64,000 nucleotides of DNA from NORP233 sp050186825 (GTDB taxonomy: Bacteria; Planctomycetota; J058). Below, piece after piece: positions 51,214 through 59,448 of the stretch (positions are counted from its first letter, which is position 1; every line of letters starts with the position of its first letter). The notes under the pieces are model-generated. The model did not search any database, was not told the DNA's origin, and saw only the letters and a program-made list of their open reading frames with translations. The position numbers and the translations under genes were made by a program. The stretch is from NCBI GenBank assembly GCA_050186825.1, contig JBFWYD010000029.1:1-64000 (forward strand), read 5' to 3'.

Positions 51214-54200
51214 CTACTGGCCCTCGAGCAGCTCCTTGAAGCGAGGGTCCGACCCGAGCCGCGCGAGCTCGGGGCAGGCCCGCAGCGCGGCCGGGAACAC
51301 CGAGAACGCCCAGGTGTCCTTGTCCTGGCGCAGCCGCTCGAGCAGCCTCAGCGCCTCGTCCTGGCGCCCGCGGCGCACGAGCAGGCGCGCGGCGAGCACG
51401 CCCCACTCGGACTGGCGCAGGCCCTTGCGGCGGAACTGCGCGCTGCCCCGCTCGGGCAGGCCGCGCGGGTCGGCCGCGTCGATCCAGCGCGCGGCCTCCT
51501 CGACTCGGCCGGCCTCGAGGTAGAGCCGGGCCAGGGATAGGGCGTCGTCGCAGCGGGCGAAGGGGTCGCGCTCCGAGTACTCGCGCTCGAGGGCCTGGGG
51601 GTCCGCGTCGCGCCAGCCCGGCTCCTGGGCAAGGGCCGCGCGGTCGGTGTCCGTGGCGAGGCGCAGCGCGGCCGCGCGCGCCGGGCCCGTGGGGCGCTCG
51701 CCCGCGCAGCGGGCGTCGGCCGCGGCCAGGCTGCGCCAGGCCTCGAGCAGGCGCCCGCGGCGGAGCTCGACGTAGGCCCGGCGCAGGAGCGGGCGCGGCG
51801 AGCGCGGGTCGGCCGCGGCCTCGCGCGTGAAGCAGCGCGCCGCCTCGTCGAGGCGCGCGCCGAGGTCGGGGCGCGCCAGCAGGCCCGAGAGGTAGAAGTC
51901 GCGCGAGGCCCCGTCGAAGGGGTCCAGGCTGGCCGCGCGGCGCAGGTGCTCGAGGGCCTCGTCGGGGCGCCGCTCGCGGTTGAGCAGGTGGTTGGCGAGG
52001 TACCACTGCAGCTCGCCGTACCAGGGGGTCAGCCGCGCGGTGAGCTGGTTCACCCGGGCCAGGGTGGCGTAGTCGTTCTTGCTCAGGAGCGGCCCGACCA
52101 TCGCGTTCAGGCGGGCGACCTCCTCGCGGGCGCGCTTGCGGAAGGCGTCGCGCAGCCCGTCGAAGGCCTTCTTGTCGGGGTGCCCCTCGGCCTGGCCCAG
52201 GTGCGCCAGGGCCAGCGCGGTCTCGAGGCTGGCGCTCGCGGGCTCGACGCCGCTCAGGCGCTGGCGGGCCGCGGTCAGGTCGCCCCGGACCAGCGCCAGG
52301 CGCGCGTGGAGCCCGATCAGGTCGGGCGGGAGCTGGGCGTCGCCCTGGGCGCGGCGGGCCGCGATCCGCCGCTCGGCCTCCTGCTGCGCCGCGGGGTCGC
52401 GCCCCTCGCAGGCCGCGAGCGCGAGGTGGATCAGGAGCTGGTCGCCGAGCGAGGGGGCGGCGGCGCTCCCCGCCTCCTCGGCGGCCTTCAGGCCCGCGCG
52501 CGCGGCGGTCGCGGCCGCGGCCGGGTCGCCCGCCAGGAGGGCCGCGCGCGCCTCGGCCGCGCGCAGCTCGACCCGCTCGACGGGCGGGGCGCCCGCGCTC
52601 CTGGCCACGGCCGCGGCCAGGTCCTTGCGCCCCGCCTCCGGCTCGAGCAGCTGGAGCTCGACCTCGCCGCGCCGCCGGAGCGCGCGGGCCAGGTCGGGCA
52701 CCTCCTCCAGGAGCTGGTCGAGGTCGCGCTTGGCCTGGGCGTAGGCCTCCTTGCTCCCGGCGGCCACGGCCCGGTCCCAGGCCGCGTCGGCCCGCTCGTC
52801 GAGCTTGGCCCGCGCGTCCGTGGCCTCGCGCCGGCGCTGCTCGGCCAGCCGCTCCTGCTCGGTCTGGCTCCAGCGCCAGAGCGCGAAGGCGCCGCCTGTC
52901 AGGCTGAGCCCCGCGACCAGCGCCAGGCCCGCGGCCAGGGGGCGGAGCACGCGCTTCTTGTCGAGGGCCTGCTTGACGCGCTTGGCGGCGCTCGGCCCGC
53001 CGCCCTTGATCGGCTCGCCCGCGAGGTAGCGCTGGATGTCGTCGGCGAGCGCGGCCGCGGTCGGGTAGCGGTCCTCGGGGTCCTTGGCCAGGGCGCAGTG
53101 CACGATCGCCTTGAGCTCCGCCGGCACCGCGCGGCCCGCGAGCTCGGGCGGCGGCACGAAGGGCGGCGGCGCAACGACGATCGCGAGCTCCGGCGGGGCG
53201 GCCAGGGTCTGGGGCAGCTTGCCCGAGGGCGTGCGCGGCCCGGCCTCGGTCTGCTCGCTCGGGTCGGGGTCCTCTCCGGCGCCGCGCGTCGAGGCCACCC
53301 CGCCCGAGCCGCGCCCCGAGGAGCTGTCGTGGAGGGGGGCCTGGCGCTCGGGGGAGGAGTAGCGCGTGCCGTCCCAGTCGGGGTCCTCGGCCAGGATCCG
53401 CGAGTAGAGGTCGAGCACGGTGCGCGAGCGGAAGGGATAGCGGCCGGAGAGGGCCACGAACAGGATCACGCCCAGGGCCCACACGTCGGCGCGCCCGTCC
53501 ACGGTGGCCGCGCCGAGGCGGATCTGCTCGGGGGCCATGAACAGCGGCGTCCCCAGCCGGTCCTGGGTGCGCGTCAGCTCGCCCTGCTCCGACTCCTCGT
53601 CCTTGGCCAGGCCGAAGTCGGCCACCAGCGGCCGGCCCGTGGGGTCCAGCAGGACGTTGGCCGGCTTGAGGTCGCGGTGGACGACGCCCTTCTGGTGCGC
53701 GTGGTCCACGGCCCGCGCCACCTGCTCGAGCACCTCCAGGCGCCAGCGCAGCGGGGGCGGGTCCTCGCTCCGCTTCAGGCGGCGATGCAGGGACTCGCCG
53801 CCCTCGACCAGGTCCATGGTCAGGTAGTAGACCTCGCCGTCGCTGCCGAAGTCCTGGACCTGCACGATGCCCTCGTGGCGCAGGCGCTGGACGGCGGCGG
53901 CCTCGCGGCGGAAGCGGGCCACCTGCTGCTCCCAGTCCTCCTCGTTGGGGACGAGCACCTTGATCGCCACGTCCTTGTCGAGCTCGAGGTGCTTGGCGCG
54001 GTACACGATGCCCATCGCCCCGCGCCCCAGCTCCTCGCGCAGCAGGTAGCGGTCGAAGACCACCTGCCCGGGGGCGAAGGCGCGCATGGCGCGGTTCCCC
54101 ATCGGGCGCCAGGTGAGCGTGCCGCTCATCCGCCCCTCGCTCTCGGGCTCGCTGCGGGGGCGGACGAAGTCGCTCACGCGCGGGACGAGGTTGGGGTCGG

Positions 54201-54786
54201 TGGGCGGGTCGACGAAGATCGGCGCGCCGCAGCGCGGGCAGGCGGCCGCGCGGCTCTGCGAGCCGCCCAGGATCACGGCCCGGGCCTGGCACTGGTCGCA
54301 GAGGTAGGTGTGGCGGCGGATCTCGTCCTGGACCTCGGGCAGGCGGCGCGCCTCGAGCAGGCGCTGCTTGACGAGCACCTGGAGGAAGGGGACGCGCTTG
54401 CGGCCCTCCTTGGCGCGCACCTTCTGGACCTTGAGCGCGCGCACCGCGTCCTCGCGCTGGAGGTAGCCGCGCTTGACCAGGAGCCGCGCGACCTCGATGT
54501 CGGGGTGCCGTCGCGCGCCGCTGTGGCGCTCGCGCGCGCCGGTGCTGCGCGCCCGCGTCCGCCCGCCCTGGTCCGAGCCCTCGCCGCGCGGGCGCTTGGC
54601 CGCGCGGCCGCGCGACTTGCTGCGCCGACCCTCAGAGGAGCGACCCTCTGAGGAGCGGCCCTCCGAGGCGGGCGAGCGGCCCTCCGACCCCGGGCTGCGC
54701 CCCCCCGAAGAAGGGAGGTCGTCCCGCAGGGTCTCCGCGGTCCAGCGATCCTCGCGATCCTCGGACCCCTCGCGCGGCTCGGGCAC
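51214..54786 (-). CDS. Membrane-bound Ser/Thr kinase with zinc ribbon and TPR region
   Basis: 1190 residues from GTG 54786. An N-terminal low-complexity part (27-62, SEGRS repeats) precedes a helical module (about 95-160), a zinc ribbon (Cys163, Cys166, Cys183, Cys186) and a kinase domain (about 247-590): GRGAMG loop, Lys275 in VAIKVL, HRDLKPAN (Asp372), DFG (Asp390), APEQI. An insert of about 75 Pro/Ser/Gly-rich residues (470-545) splits the C-lobe. A membrane helix (615-637) leads into an Ala/Leu-rich TPR-like region to the end. The helix puts kinase inside and TPR outside. The module before the ribbon resembles the N-terminal part of PilB/GspE-like proteins. Confidence 0.87.
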   Translation of the reverse strand: MPEPREGSEDREDRWTAETLRDDLPSSGGRSPGSEGRSPASEGRSSEGRSSEGRRSKSRGRAAKRPRGEGSDQGGRTRARSTGARERHSGARRHPDIEVARLLVKRGYLQREDAVRALKVQKVRAKEGRKRVPFLQVLVKQRLLEARRLPEVQDEIRRHTYLCDQCQARAVILGGSQSRAAACPRCGAPIFVDPPTDPNLVPRVSDFVRPRSEPESEGRMSGTLTWRPMGNRAMRAFAPGQVVFDRYLLREELGRGAMGIVYRAKHLELDKDVAIKVLVPNEEDWEQQVARFRREAAAVQRLRHEGIVQVQDFGSDGEVYYLTMDLVEGGESLHRRLKRSEDPPPLRWRLEVLEQVARAVDHAHQKGVVHRDLKPANVLLDPTGRPLVADFGLAKDEESEQGELTRTQDRLGTPLFMAPEQIRLGAATVDGRADVWALGVILFVALSGRYPFRSRTVLDLYSRILAEDPDWDGTRYSSPERQAPLHDSSSGRGSGGVASTRGAGEDPDPSEQTEAGPRTPSGKLPQTLAAPPELAIVVAPPPFVPPPELAGRAVPAELKAIVHCALAKDPEDRYPTAAALADDIQRYLAGEPIKGGGPSAAKRVKQALDKKRVLRPLAAGLALVAGLSLTGGAFALWRWSQTEQERLAEQRRREATDARAKLDERADAAWDRAVAAGSKEAYAQAKRDLDQLLEEVPDLARALRRRGEVELQLLEPEAGRKDLAAAVARSAGAPPVERVELRAAEARAALLAGDPAAAATAARAGLKAAEEAGSAAAPSLGDQLLIHLALAACEGRDPAAQQEAERRIAARRAQGDAQLPPDLIGLHARLALVRGDLTAARQRLSGVEPASASLETALALAHLGQAEGHPDKKAFDGLRDAFRKRAREEVARLNAMVGPLLSKNDYATLARVNQLTARLTPWYGELQWYLANHLLNRERRPDEALEHLRRAASLDPFDGASRDFYLSGLLARPDLGARLDEAARCFTREAAADPRSPRPLLRRAYVELRRGRLLEAWRSLAAADARCAGERPTGPARAAALRLATDTDRAALAQEPGWRDADPQALEREYSERDPFARCDDALSLARLYLEAGRVEEAARWIDAADPRGLPERGSAQFRRKGLRQSEWGVLAARLLVRRGRQDEALRLLERLRQDKDTWAFSVFPAALRACPELARLGSDPRFKELLEGQ

Positions 54787-54958
54787 GCGGCCATGGTGCC
54801 CGAGCCCGACGCAGCGCGCCAGCGCGGCGCTGCGCCTTCGCGCAGCGCCGCGCCTCCTGCGCGAGCTCTACCTGGGCTGGGGGGCGGTCGAGCGCAGCCC
54901 CCGCCGACCTCGCGCGGCTCGGTGCCCGGGGGCCGCCGCGACGCCGGTGGACGGCCGC

Positions 54959-55450
54959 CTACTCTGCGGCCGGGCGCGCCGATCGGGCGGCGCTGTCGAC
55001 CACCCCGATCTGCGCCGCGGGGAGCAGGAGCAGGGCGTCGAAGCCGAGGACGCGACCCTGCTTCTCGCTCGCGAGCGCGGCGGCCGCGGCGCTCGTCGAG
55101 AGGGCGACCAGCCCGCTGCTCATGGGGGTCCTGAGCGCCGCGCACTGCACGAAGTGCGCCTCGGCCGCCGGCAGCCAGCCGCCGCCCTGGAAGTCCTGCA
55201 CCCAGAACCTCGCCACCGCCTCGGGGTGGGCCGCCCGGTAGCGGAGCATGTCGCCGATGTCGTCGAAGCGGCGCGTCTCCCCGCCCTGGGTCACGTAGGC
55301 GGCGGCGAAGCGCGCCTCACTCACGGTCATGAGGCACTCATCGCAGGGGTCGAATCCGACGCGGATGACCGGGCGGACCTGGGCCGGCGGCGTCGGGGCC
55401 GGACAGCCCGCCAGGGCCAGCGCGACCAGCAGCGCGCAGCGCCTGATCAC
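54959..55450 (-). CDS. nosL: NosL copper-binding lipoprotein
   Basis: 163 residues from GTG 55450. A lipoprotein signal (CALLVALALAGC) is followed by the NosL domain: PCDECLMTVSEARFAAAYV carries the Cys and Met residues that bind Cu(I), and RRFDDIGDMLRYRA the conserved Asp-Asp-Ile-Gly-Asp-Met stretch. NosL delivers copper for assembly of the NosZ copper centres, with NosD, NosF and NosY. It is the last gene of the leftward nos operon, and its start overlaps the nosY stop (GTGA). The C-terminus is longer and Ala-rich. Confidence 0.9.
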   Translation of the reverse strand: MIRRCALLVALALAGCPAPTPPAQVRPVIRVGFDPCDECLMTVSEARFAAAYVTQGGETRRFDDIGDMLRYRAAHPEAVARFWVQDFQGGGWLPAAEAHFVQCAALRTPMSSGLVALSTSAAAAALASEKQGRVLGFDALLLLPAAQIGVVDSAARSARPAAE

Positions 55451-56280
55451 AGCACACCCCTGCGGCGGAAGACCAGGAACCCGCCCAGGGGAGGGAGCAG
55501 GACCCAGGCCCCGAGCAGCGCCAGCAGGACCGGCCACAGCACCTCCCCGTGGTTCCGGACAGCGTAGACCCCGGCCGGCCCGAGGACCTCCAGGCTCCCG
55601 CGGCTCGCCAGGATCGCCCCCAGCTTGAACACCTGGAGGGGGTTCACGAGGGCGAGCAGGAGCAGCCGATCGACCTCGAGCTCGAGGACCAGCGCCGTAC
55701 CCATCACCCCGAGGTCCCCCATGAACACGAGCAGCAGCCAGAGGAACACCGCCGTCGCCAGGGAGGTGGCGCCCCGCCGGGCGAAGGCCGAGAGGAGCAT
55801 CCCCAGGCCGAGGCTGATCAGGCCCAGCACGAAGGAGAGCGCCACCAGCGCCAGGAAGGCCCCGACGCCGCCGCCACCGGTCTGGAGGGCGACGATCACC
55901 CCGCTGATCCCGAAGCCGGCCACGAGCGTCCCGAGGAGCGCCGCGCCCAGCCCCAGGTACTTGCCCAGGAAGACCTCGAGCTGCGTCACCGGCTGCGAGA
56001 GCAGGTAGAGCAGGGTGCCCCGCTCCCGCTCCGCCGCGAGGCTGAGCGCGCCGAGCGTCAGGCCCATCAGCGGCACGATCAGCATCACCAGGTTGATCAG
56101 GCTGGCGGTCGTCCTGGCGAAGCCCGTCAGTCCGATCCGTCCCTTGCCCGCCAGGCCCAGCCCGGAGAAGGCCAGCGCCAAGGCCGCGAGGGCGACCCCG
56201 TAGAGCAGGAACCAGCGGTTGCGGCGCGCGTCCCGCAGCTCCTTGTGGGCGACGATCAGGACGCTCATCCCGTCGATCAC
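55447..56280 (-). CDS. nosY: NosY, membrane subunit of the NosDFY ABC system
   Basis: 277 residues with six hydrophobic segments. The start region VLIVAHKELRDARRNRWFLLYG is typical of NosY/ABC-2 permeases, followed by LAAERERGTLLYLLSQPVTQLEVFLGKYLGL, the coupling-helix region. It pairs with the NosF ATPase to support maturation of the Cu site of NosZ. The GTG at 56280 overlaps the nosD-nosF stop by 4 bases; an ATG four codons in is an alternative start. Confidence 0.9.
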   Translation of the reverse strand: MIDGMSVLIVAHKELRDARRNRWFLLYGVALAALALAFSGLGLAGKGRIGLTGFARTTASLINLVMLIVPLMGLTLGALSLAAERERGTLLYLLSQPVTQLEVFLGKYLGLGAALLGTLVAGFGISGVIVALQTGGGGVGAFLALVALSFVLGLISLGLGMLLSAFARRGATSLATAVFLWLLLVFMGDLGVMGTALVLELEVDRLLLLALVNPLQVFKLGAILASRGSLEVLGPAGVYAVRNHGEVLWPVLLALLGAWVLLPPLGGFLVFRRRGVL

Positions 56281-58601
56281 CCCCGCACCTCCTGACGGAC
56301 GCTGCGCTCGAGCTCGAAGCCCCGCAGCTCCAGCCCGGCCTGCTCCAGAGCGGCGATCGGACGGCCTGCCCGTCGCGCGGGCACCTCGACGCAGAGGCTC
56401 GCCGCGACCCGCTGGGGCGCGAAGCCCTCCCCGACCAGGACCTCCTCCGCGCGCTCGAGGTCCTCCCCGGCGAGCTGCAGGTGGAGCACCGTCACCAGCC
56501 CCTGGTGAACGTCGAGCTCGCCGGGCGGCAGGTCGGCCGCGAGCCCGCCCCGCTCGAGCACCAGCACTCGATCGGCCAGGGCGACCACCTCCCCCAGGCG
56601 GTGCGAGGAGAAGACCACCGTCTTGCCCTCCGCCTTGAGGTCGCCCAGCAGCCTGAGGAGCTCGGCGCGGGCCCGCGCGTCCAGGTTGGCGGTCGGCTCG
56701 TCCAACACGAGGAGAGGAGGATCGACCAGGAGCGCGACCGCCAGGGCGAGCCGCTGCTTGAGGCCGCCGGAGAGCTCCCGCACGGCCTTGTGGGTGTGCT
56801 CGCTCAGGCCCAGCCGCTCGAGCAGGGGAGGGATCACGCCCGGGGCAGCCCGCTTGAGGCGCGCGTAGAACCTGGTCGTCTCGAGAACGGTGGGGTCGTC
56901 GTGGAGGTTCAGCTCCTGCGGGACGAACCCGATCCGCGCGCGCGCGGCCTTCGCGGCCAGGTTGACCTCCTGCCCGGCCACGCGCACGCGCCCCTCGCAG
57001 GGCAGGAGCCCGAGCAGGCAGCGCAGCGCCGTGGTCTTGCCCGCGCCGTTGCTCCCCCACAGCGCGATCGCCTCGCCCCGGCGCGCCGTGAAGGTGAGGC
57101 CGTCCAGGGCGACCTGGCCGGCGTAGCGCTTGGTGAGCCCCTCGACCTCGAGGAGGGGGCCCTGGTCAGGAACTGCGGGGAGGGGCGGCATGGTAGGCCT
57201 CCGCCCGGGGAGGGGCAGGCTGGGGGCGAGGACGAGCAGCGCCCCCAGGAGGAGCAGGCCGGCGGCGCTCGCGAGGAACACCGTCGGATCGGGCGGCGGG
57301 CCCCAGGGTAGCCCCACGGGGACGGTCCAGGCGAGCAGCGGCGCTGTGTCCGTCAGCTTGGGCTCGGGCCGGACGAGGGGGAAGGCCCGGGCGGCGAAGT
57401 CGATCGCCTCCGCGGCGGGGCTGTAGAGGAACAACCTGAGCTTCGGCTCGCGGTCGAGCAGGTTCTCGAACAGGCGGTCGGCGCGGTAGGGGACGTCGCC
57501 TCGCCCATCGCCGTCCGCGTCGTAGCCGCTGTAGTCGCTCCAGTAGTTGCCGAGTCCGCCGACGGTCCAGAGGTTGTCCTGCAGCCGGCCCTGCCCCGTC
57601 AGGCCGACCTGGACCTGGTTGTCGATGAAGCTGTTCCCGACGTAGCGGTTGTGCCGCACCGCGGGCTGCAGGCGGACCCCCACGTCGTTCCCCGCGAACA
57701 CGTTGTTCTCGAAGCGCGCCGTGCTGTCCACCTCGCGCGGCGAGTTCACCACGTTGGCGCCGATCCGGTTGTCGCGGAACAGGTTCCCCTCCACGACGGC
57801 GTCGTCCATGTCCTTGAGCCCGACCCCGAAGCCGCTCGGGCCGCGGTTGCCCGAGATGAGGTTCCGGTGGAGGTGGAGCCGGCGGCTGTACATCAGGAAG
57901 GCGCCGACCGAGTTGTCGCTCAGGCGGTTCCCCTGAATGTCGGCGTCGTCGCAGTACATGAAGTGCAGCCCGTAGCGCCCGAGCTCCACCACGTTGTCGC
58001 GCACCGCGAGGTGGTTCGAGTACCAGAGCACGACGTCGCGGCCCTGCAGGACGTCGTTCTCCTCGATCCGCACGCCGTCGCTGTACCAGACGCGGATCGC
58101 ATCGCCGCGGCGGGGGACGGGGAACGGCTTGCCCCGGATCACGTTCCGGCGCAGGACGGAGTCCGGCGCCTTGCGCAGGTAGATCCCGAACAGCGTCCCG
58201 GTCAGGCGGTTGCCCTCGATCACGACCCCGCGCGCGCCGTCGACCGCGATGCCAGAGTTCTCCTCGTCCAGCGAGGACCCGGTGTTGGTGACCTCGAGCC
58301 CGCGCACGATCGTGCCGGCGGCCCTGACCTCGAGGACGGTCCCGACGCCGCTGCCATCGATCACGGGCCAGTCCCGCCCCTGGAGCGTGATGCGCCGCGT
58401 GATCGTGAGCGGACCTCGGTGCCTGCCGCCGACGACCAGGACCGTGTCCCCATCGCGCGCCGCCTCGAGGGCCGCCGCGAGGGTGGGGGCGCGCTCGCCG
58501 GGCCGCACCTCGATCGTCCTGGTTGGCTGAGCGCGGGCCACGGGTCCGGTCGCCGCCAGCGCGGCCAGCGCGGCGAGGGCGCAGCTAGACCGCCTGGGCA
58601 C
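56277..58601 (-). CDS. NosD-NosF fusion (periplasmic beta-helix joined to ABC ATPase)
   Basis: 774 residues from GTG 58601. Residues 1-25 are a signal peptide. Residues 26 to about 420 are NosD: a right-handed beta-helix with NSGIAVDGARGVVIEGNRLTG-like rungs, ending in the LGNYWSDYSGYDADGDGRGD signature. One membrane helix follows (about 441-463). From Met471 the protein is NosF: Walker A GSNGAGKTT (516-524), LSGGLKQR (610-617), Walker B with DEPT (634). NosD and NosF are normally separate; one helix between them puts each on its proper side. In frame, Met471 (ATG 57191) has GGAGG 6 bases upstream, so free NosF could also be made. NosD and NosF serve Cu-sulfide centre assembly of NosZ. Confidence 0.88.
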   Translation of the reverse strand: MPRRSSCALAALAALAATGPVARAQPTRTIEVRPGERAPTLAAALEAARDGDTVLVVGGRHRGPLTITRRITLQGRDWPVIDGSGVGTVLEVRAAGTIVRGLEVTNTGSSLDEENSGIAVDGARGVVIEGNRLTGTLFGIYLRKAPDSVLRRNVIRGKPFPVPRRGDAIRVWYSDGVRIEENDVLQGRDVVLWYSNHLAVRDNVVELGRYGLHFMYCDDADIQGNRLSDNSVGAFLMYSRRLHLHRNLISGNRGPSGFGVGLKDMDDAVVEGNLFRDNRIGANVVNSPREVDSTARFENNVFAGNDVGVRLQPAVRHNRYVGNSFIDNQVQVGLTGQGRLQDNLWTVGGLGNYWSDYSGYDADGDGRGDVPYRADRLFENLLDREPKLRLFLYSPAAEAIDFAARAFPLVRPEPKLTDTAPLLAWTVPVGLPWGPPPDPTVFLASAAGLLLLGALLVLAPSLPLPGRRPTMPPLPAVPDQGPLLEVEGLTKRYAGQVALDGLTFTARRGEAIALWGSNGAGKTTALRCLLGLLPCEGRVRVAGQEVNLAAKAARARIGFVPQELNLHDDPTVLETTRFYARLKRAAPGVIPPLLERLGLSEHTHKAVRELSGGLKQRLALAVALLVDPPLLVLDEPTANLDARARAELLRLLGDLKAEGKTVVFSSHRLGEVVALADRVLVLERGGLAADLPPGELDVHQGLVTVLHLQLAGEDLERAEEVLVGEGFAPQRVAASLCVEVPARRAGRPIAALEQAGLELRGFELERSVRQEVRG

Positions 58602-59286
58602 TGGTCACTGAGTCCTCGGCTGGCGCGGCGCCCGACTCCGCCTCCAGCGCGTCGACGAGCGGCTTGTAGGCCCGGCGGTGGAAGAACAGGCCGACCATGA
58701 TGAGCAGGGAAGCGAGCAGCGCGAAGTAGAAGCCCACGTCGACCCAGGCGATGGTCTTGAAGTTCCCGATGACGCCCGTGCCCAGCACGGGCGGGACGAA
58801 GGGCTTGATCGACTGGCTGAGCGGGGCCCTGGGGTCGAGGTTGGTGCCGAAGTCGTGCATCCAGTAGGAGAGGTCGGCCAGGAAGACGAAGGGGAAGGTG
58901 AACGCCGGGAGCGCCAGGAGCGCGGCCCACTTCGTGTGGACGAAGACCGCGCCGAGCACGAGCATCGAGAGGACCACGATGGCGTAGGTGCCGACCCTCC
59001 GCTCCAGCTGCGCGGCCTCGCCGAGGGGTCGCATCCCGATGTAGTGGTTGAGCCGGTCGATCTCCTCGACATCCCCGACCAGGTGGGTGACGTACGCCCG
59101 CACGTGCAAGCCCTTGGGGTACTGCGGCGCCTGGAGGGTCATCTTCCACACCGGCTGGAAGAGGGCCACGAGCAGGGAGATGGCCGCGAGGGTCAAGAGC
59201 AGGGTGGGGAGCCGGTAGTGCCAGCGCCGCTCCGCGAGATCCTCTCGGGAGACCCGAGGTCCAAGCAACCAGGCGACGAGCTTCAT
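58585..59286 (-). CDS. NosB-like membrane protein of the nos operon
   Basis: 233 residues with about five hydrophobic segments. Notable phrases are FQPVWKMTLQAPQYPKGL, GDVEEIDRLNHYIGMRPL and ADLSYWMHDFGTNLDP. Membrane proteins with this QYPKGL and EI-x-LNHYIGM pattern occur between nosZ and nosD in clade II nos clusters, and the Wolinella gene in that place is nosB, so I call it NosB-like by pattern and position. Its role is not established. The start ATG 59286 has AGGAG upstream, and a copy of this start region lies 50 bases further up. It overlaps nosD by 17 bases. Confidence 0.65.
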   Translation of the reverse strand: MKLVAWLLGPRVSREDLAERRWHYRLPTLLLTLAAISLLVALFQPVWKMTLQAPQYPKGLHVRAYVTHLVGDVEEIDRLNHYIGMRPLGEAAQLERRVGTYAIVVLSMLVLGAVFVHTKWAALLALPAFTFPFVFLADLSYWMHDFGTNLDPRAPLSQSIKPFVPPVLGTGVIGNFKTIAWVDVGFYFALLASLLIMVGLFFHRRAYKPLVDALEAESGAAPAEDSVTSAQAV

Positions 59287-59376
59287 CTTCGCTCCTGTTC
59301 CCCCGCGGCCGCGCGCGCGGGACCTACGGGCTTCATCTTCGCTCCTGTTTCCCCCGCGGCCGCGCGCGCGGGTCCT
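59281..59376. repeat. 50-base tandem duplication of the nosB-like start region
   Basis: The stretch 59281-59325 recurs at 59331-59376 with one extra T and one other change. Each copy contains, on the minus strand, AGGAG, a 6-base spacer and ATGAAG. Each also holds the GC-palindrome CCGCGGCCGCGCGCGCGG. Confidence 0.85.
59283..59336 (-). CDS. Possible 17-codon leader frame before the nosB-like gene
   Basis: The upstream copy of the duplicated start region opens ATG at 59336 and runs 17 codons (MKPVGPARAAAGEQERR) to a TGA that overlaps the ATG of the nosB-like gene (ATGA). Ribosomes starting here would end exactly at the next start, so it could couple or tune translation. It may also be an accident of the duplication. 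Confidence 0.35.
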   Translation of the reverse strand: MKPVGPARAAAGEQERR

Positions 59377-59448
59377 GGCCCGGGGCCCCGCCGGCTGCCG
59401 GGCCGGGCGGCCGGGCGCGGACCCGGACGCGCCCGGCGGCGGCTCGAA

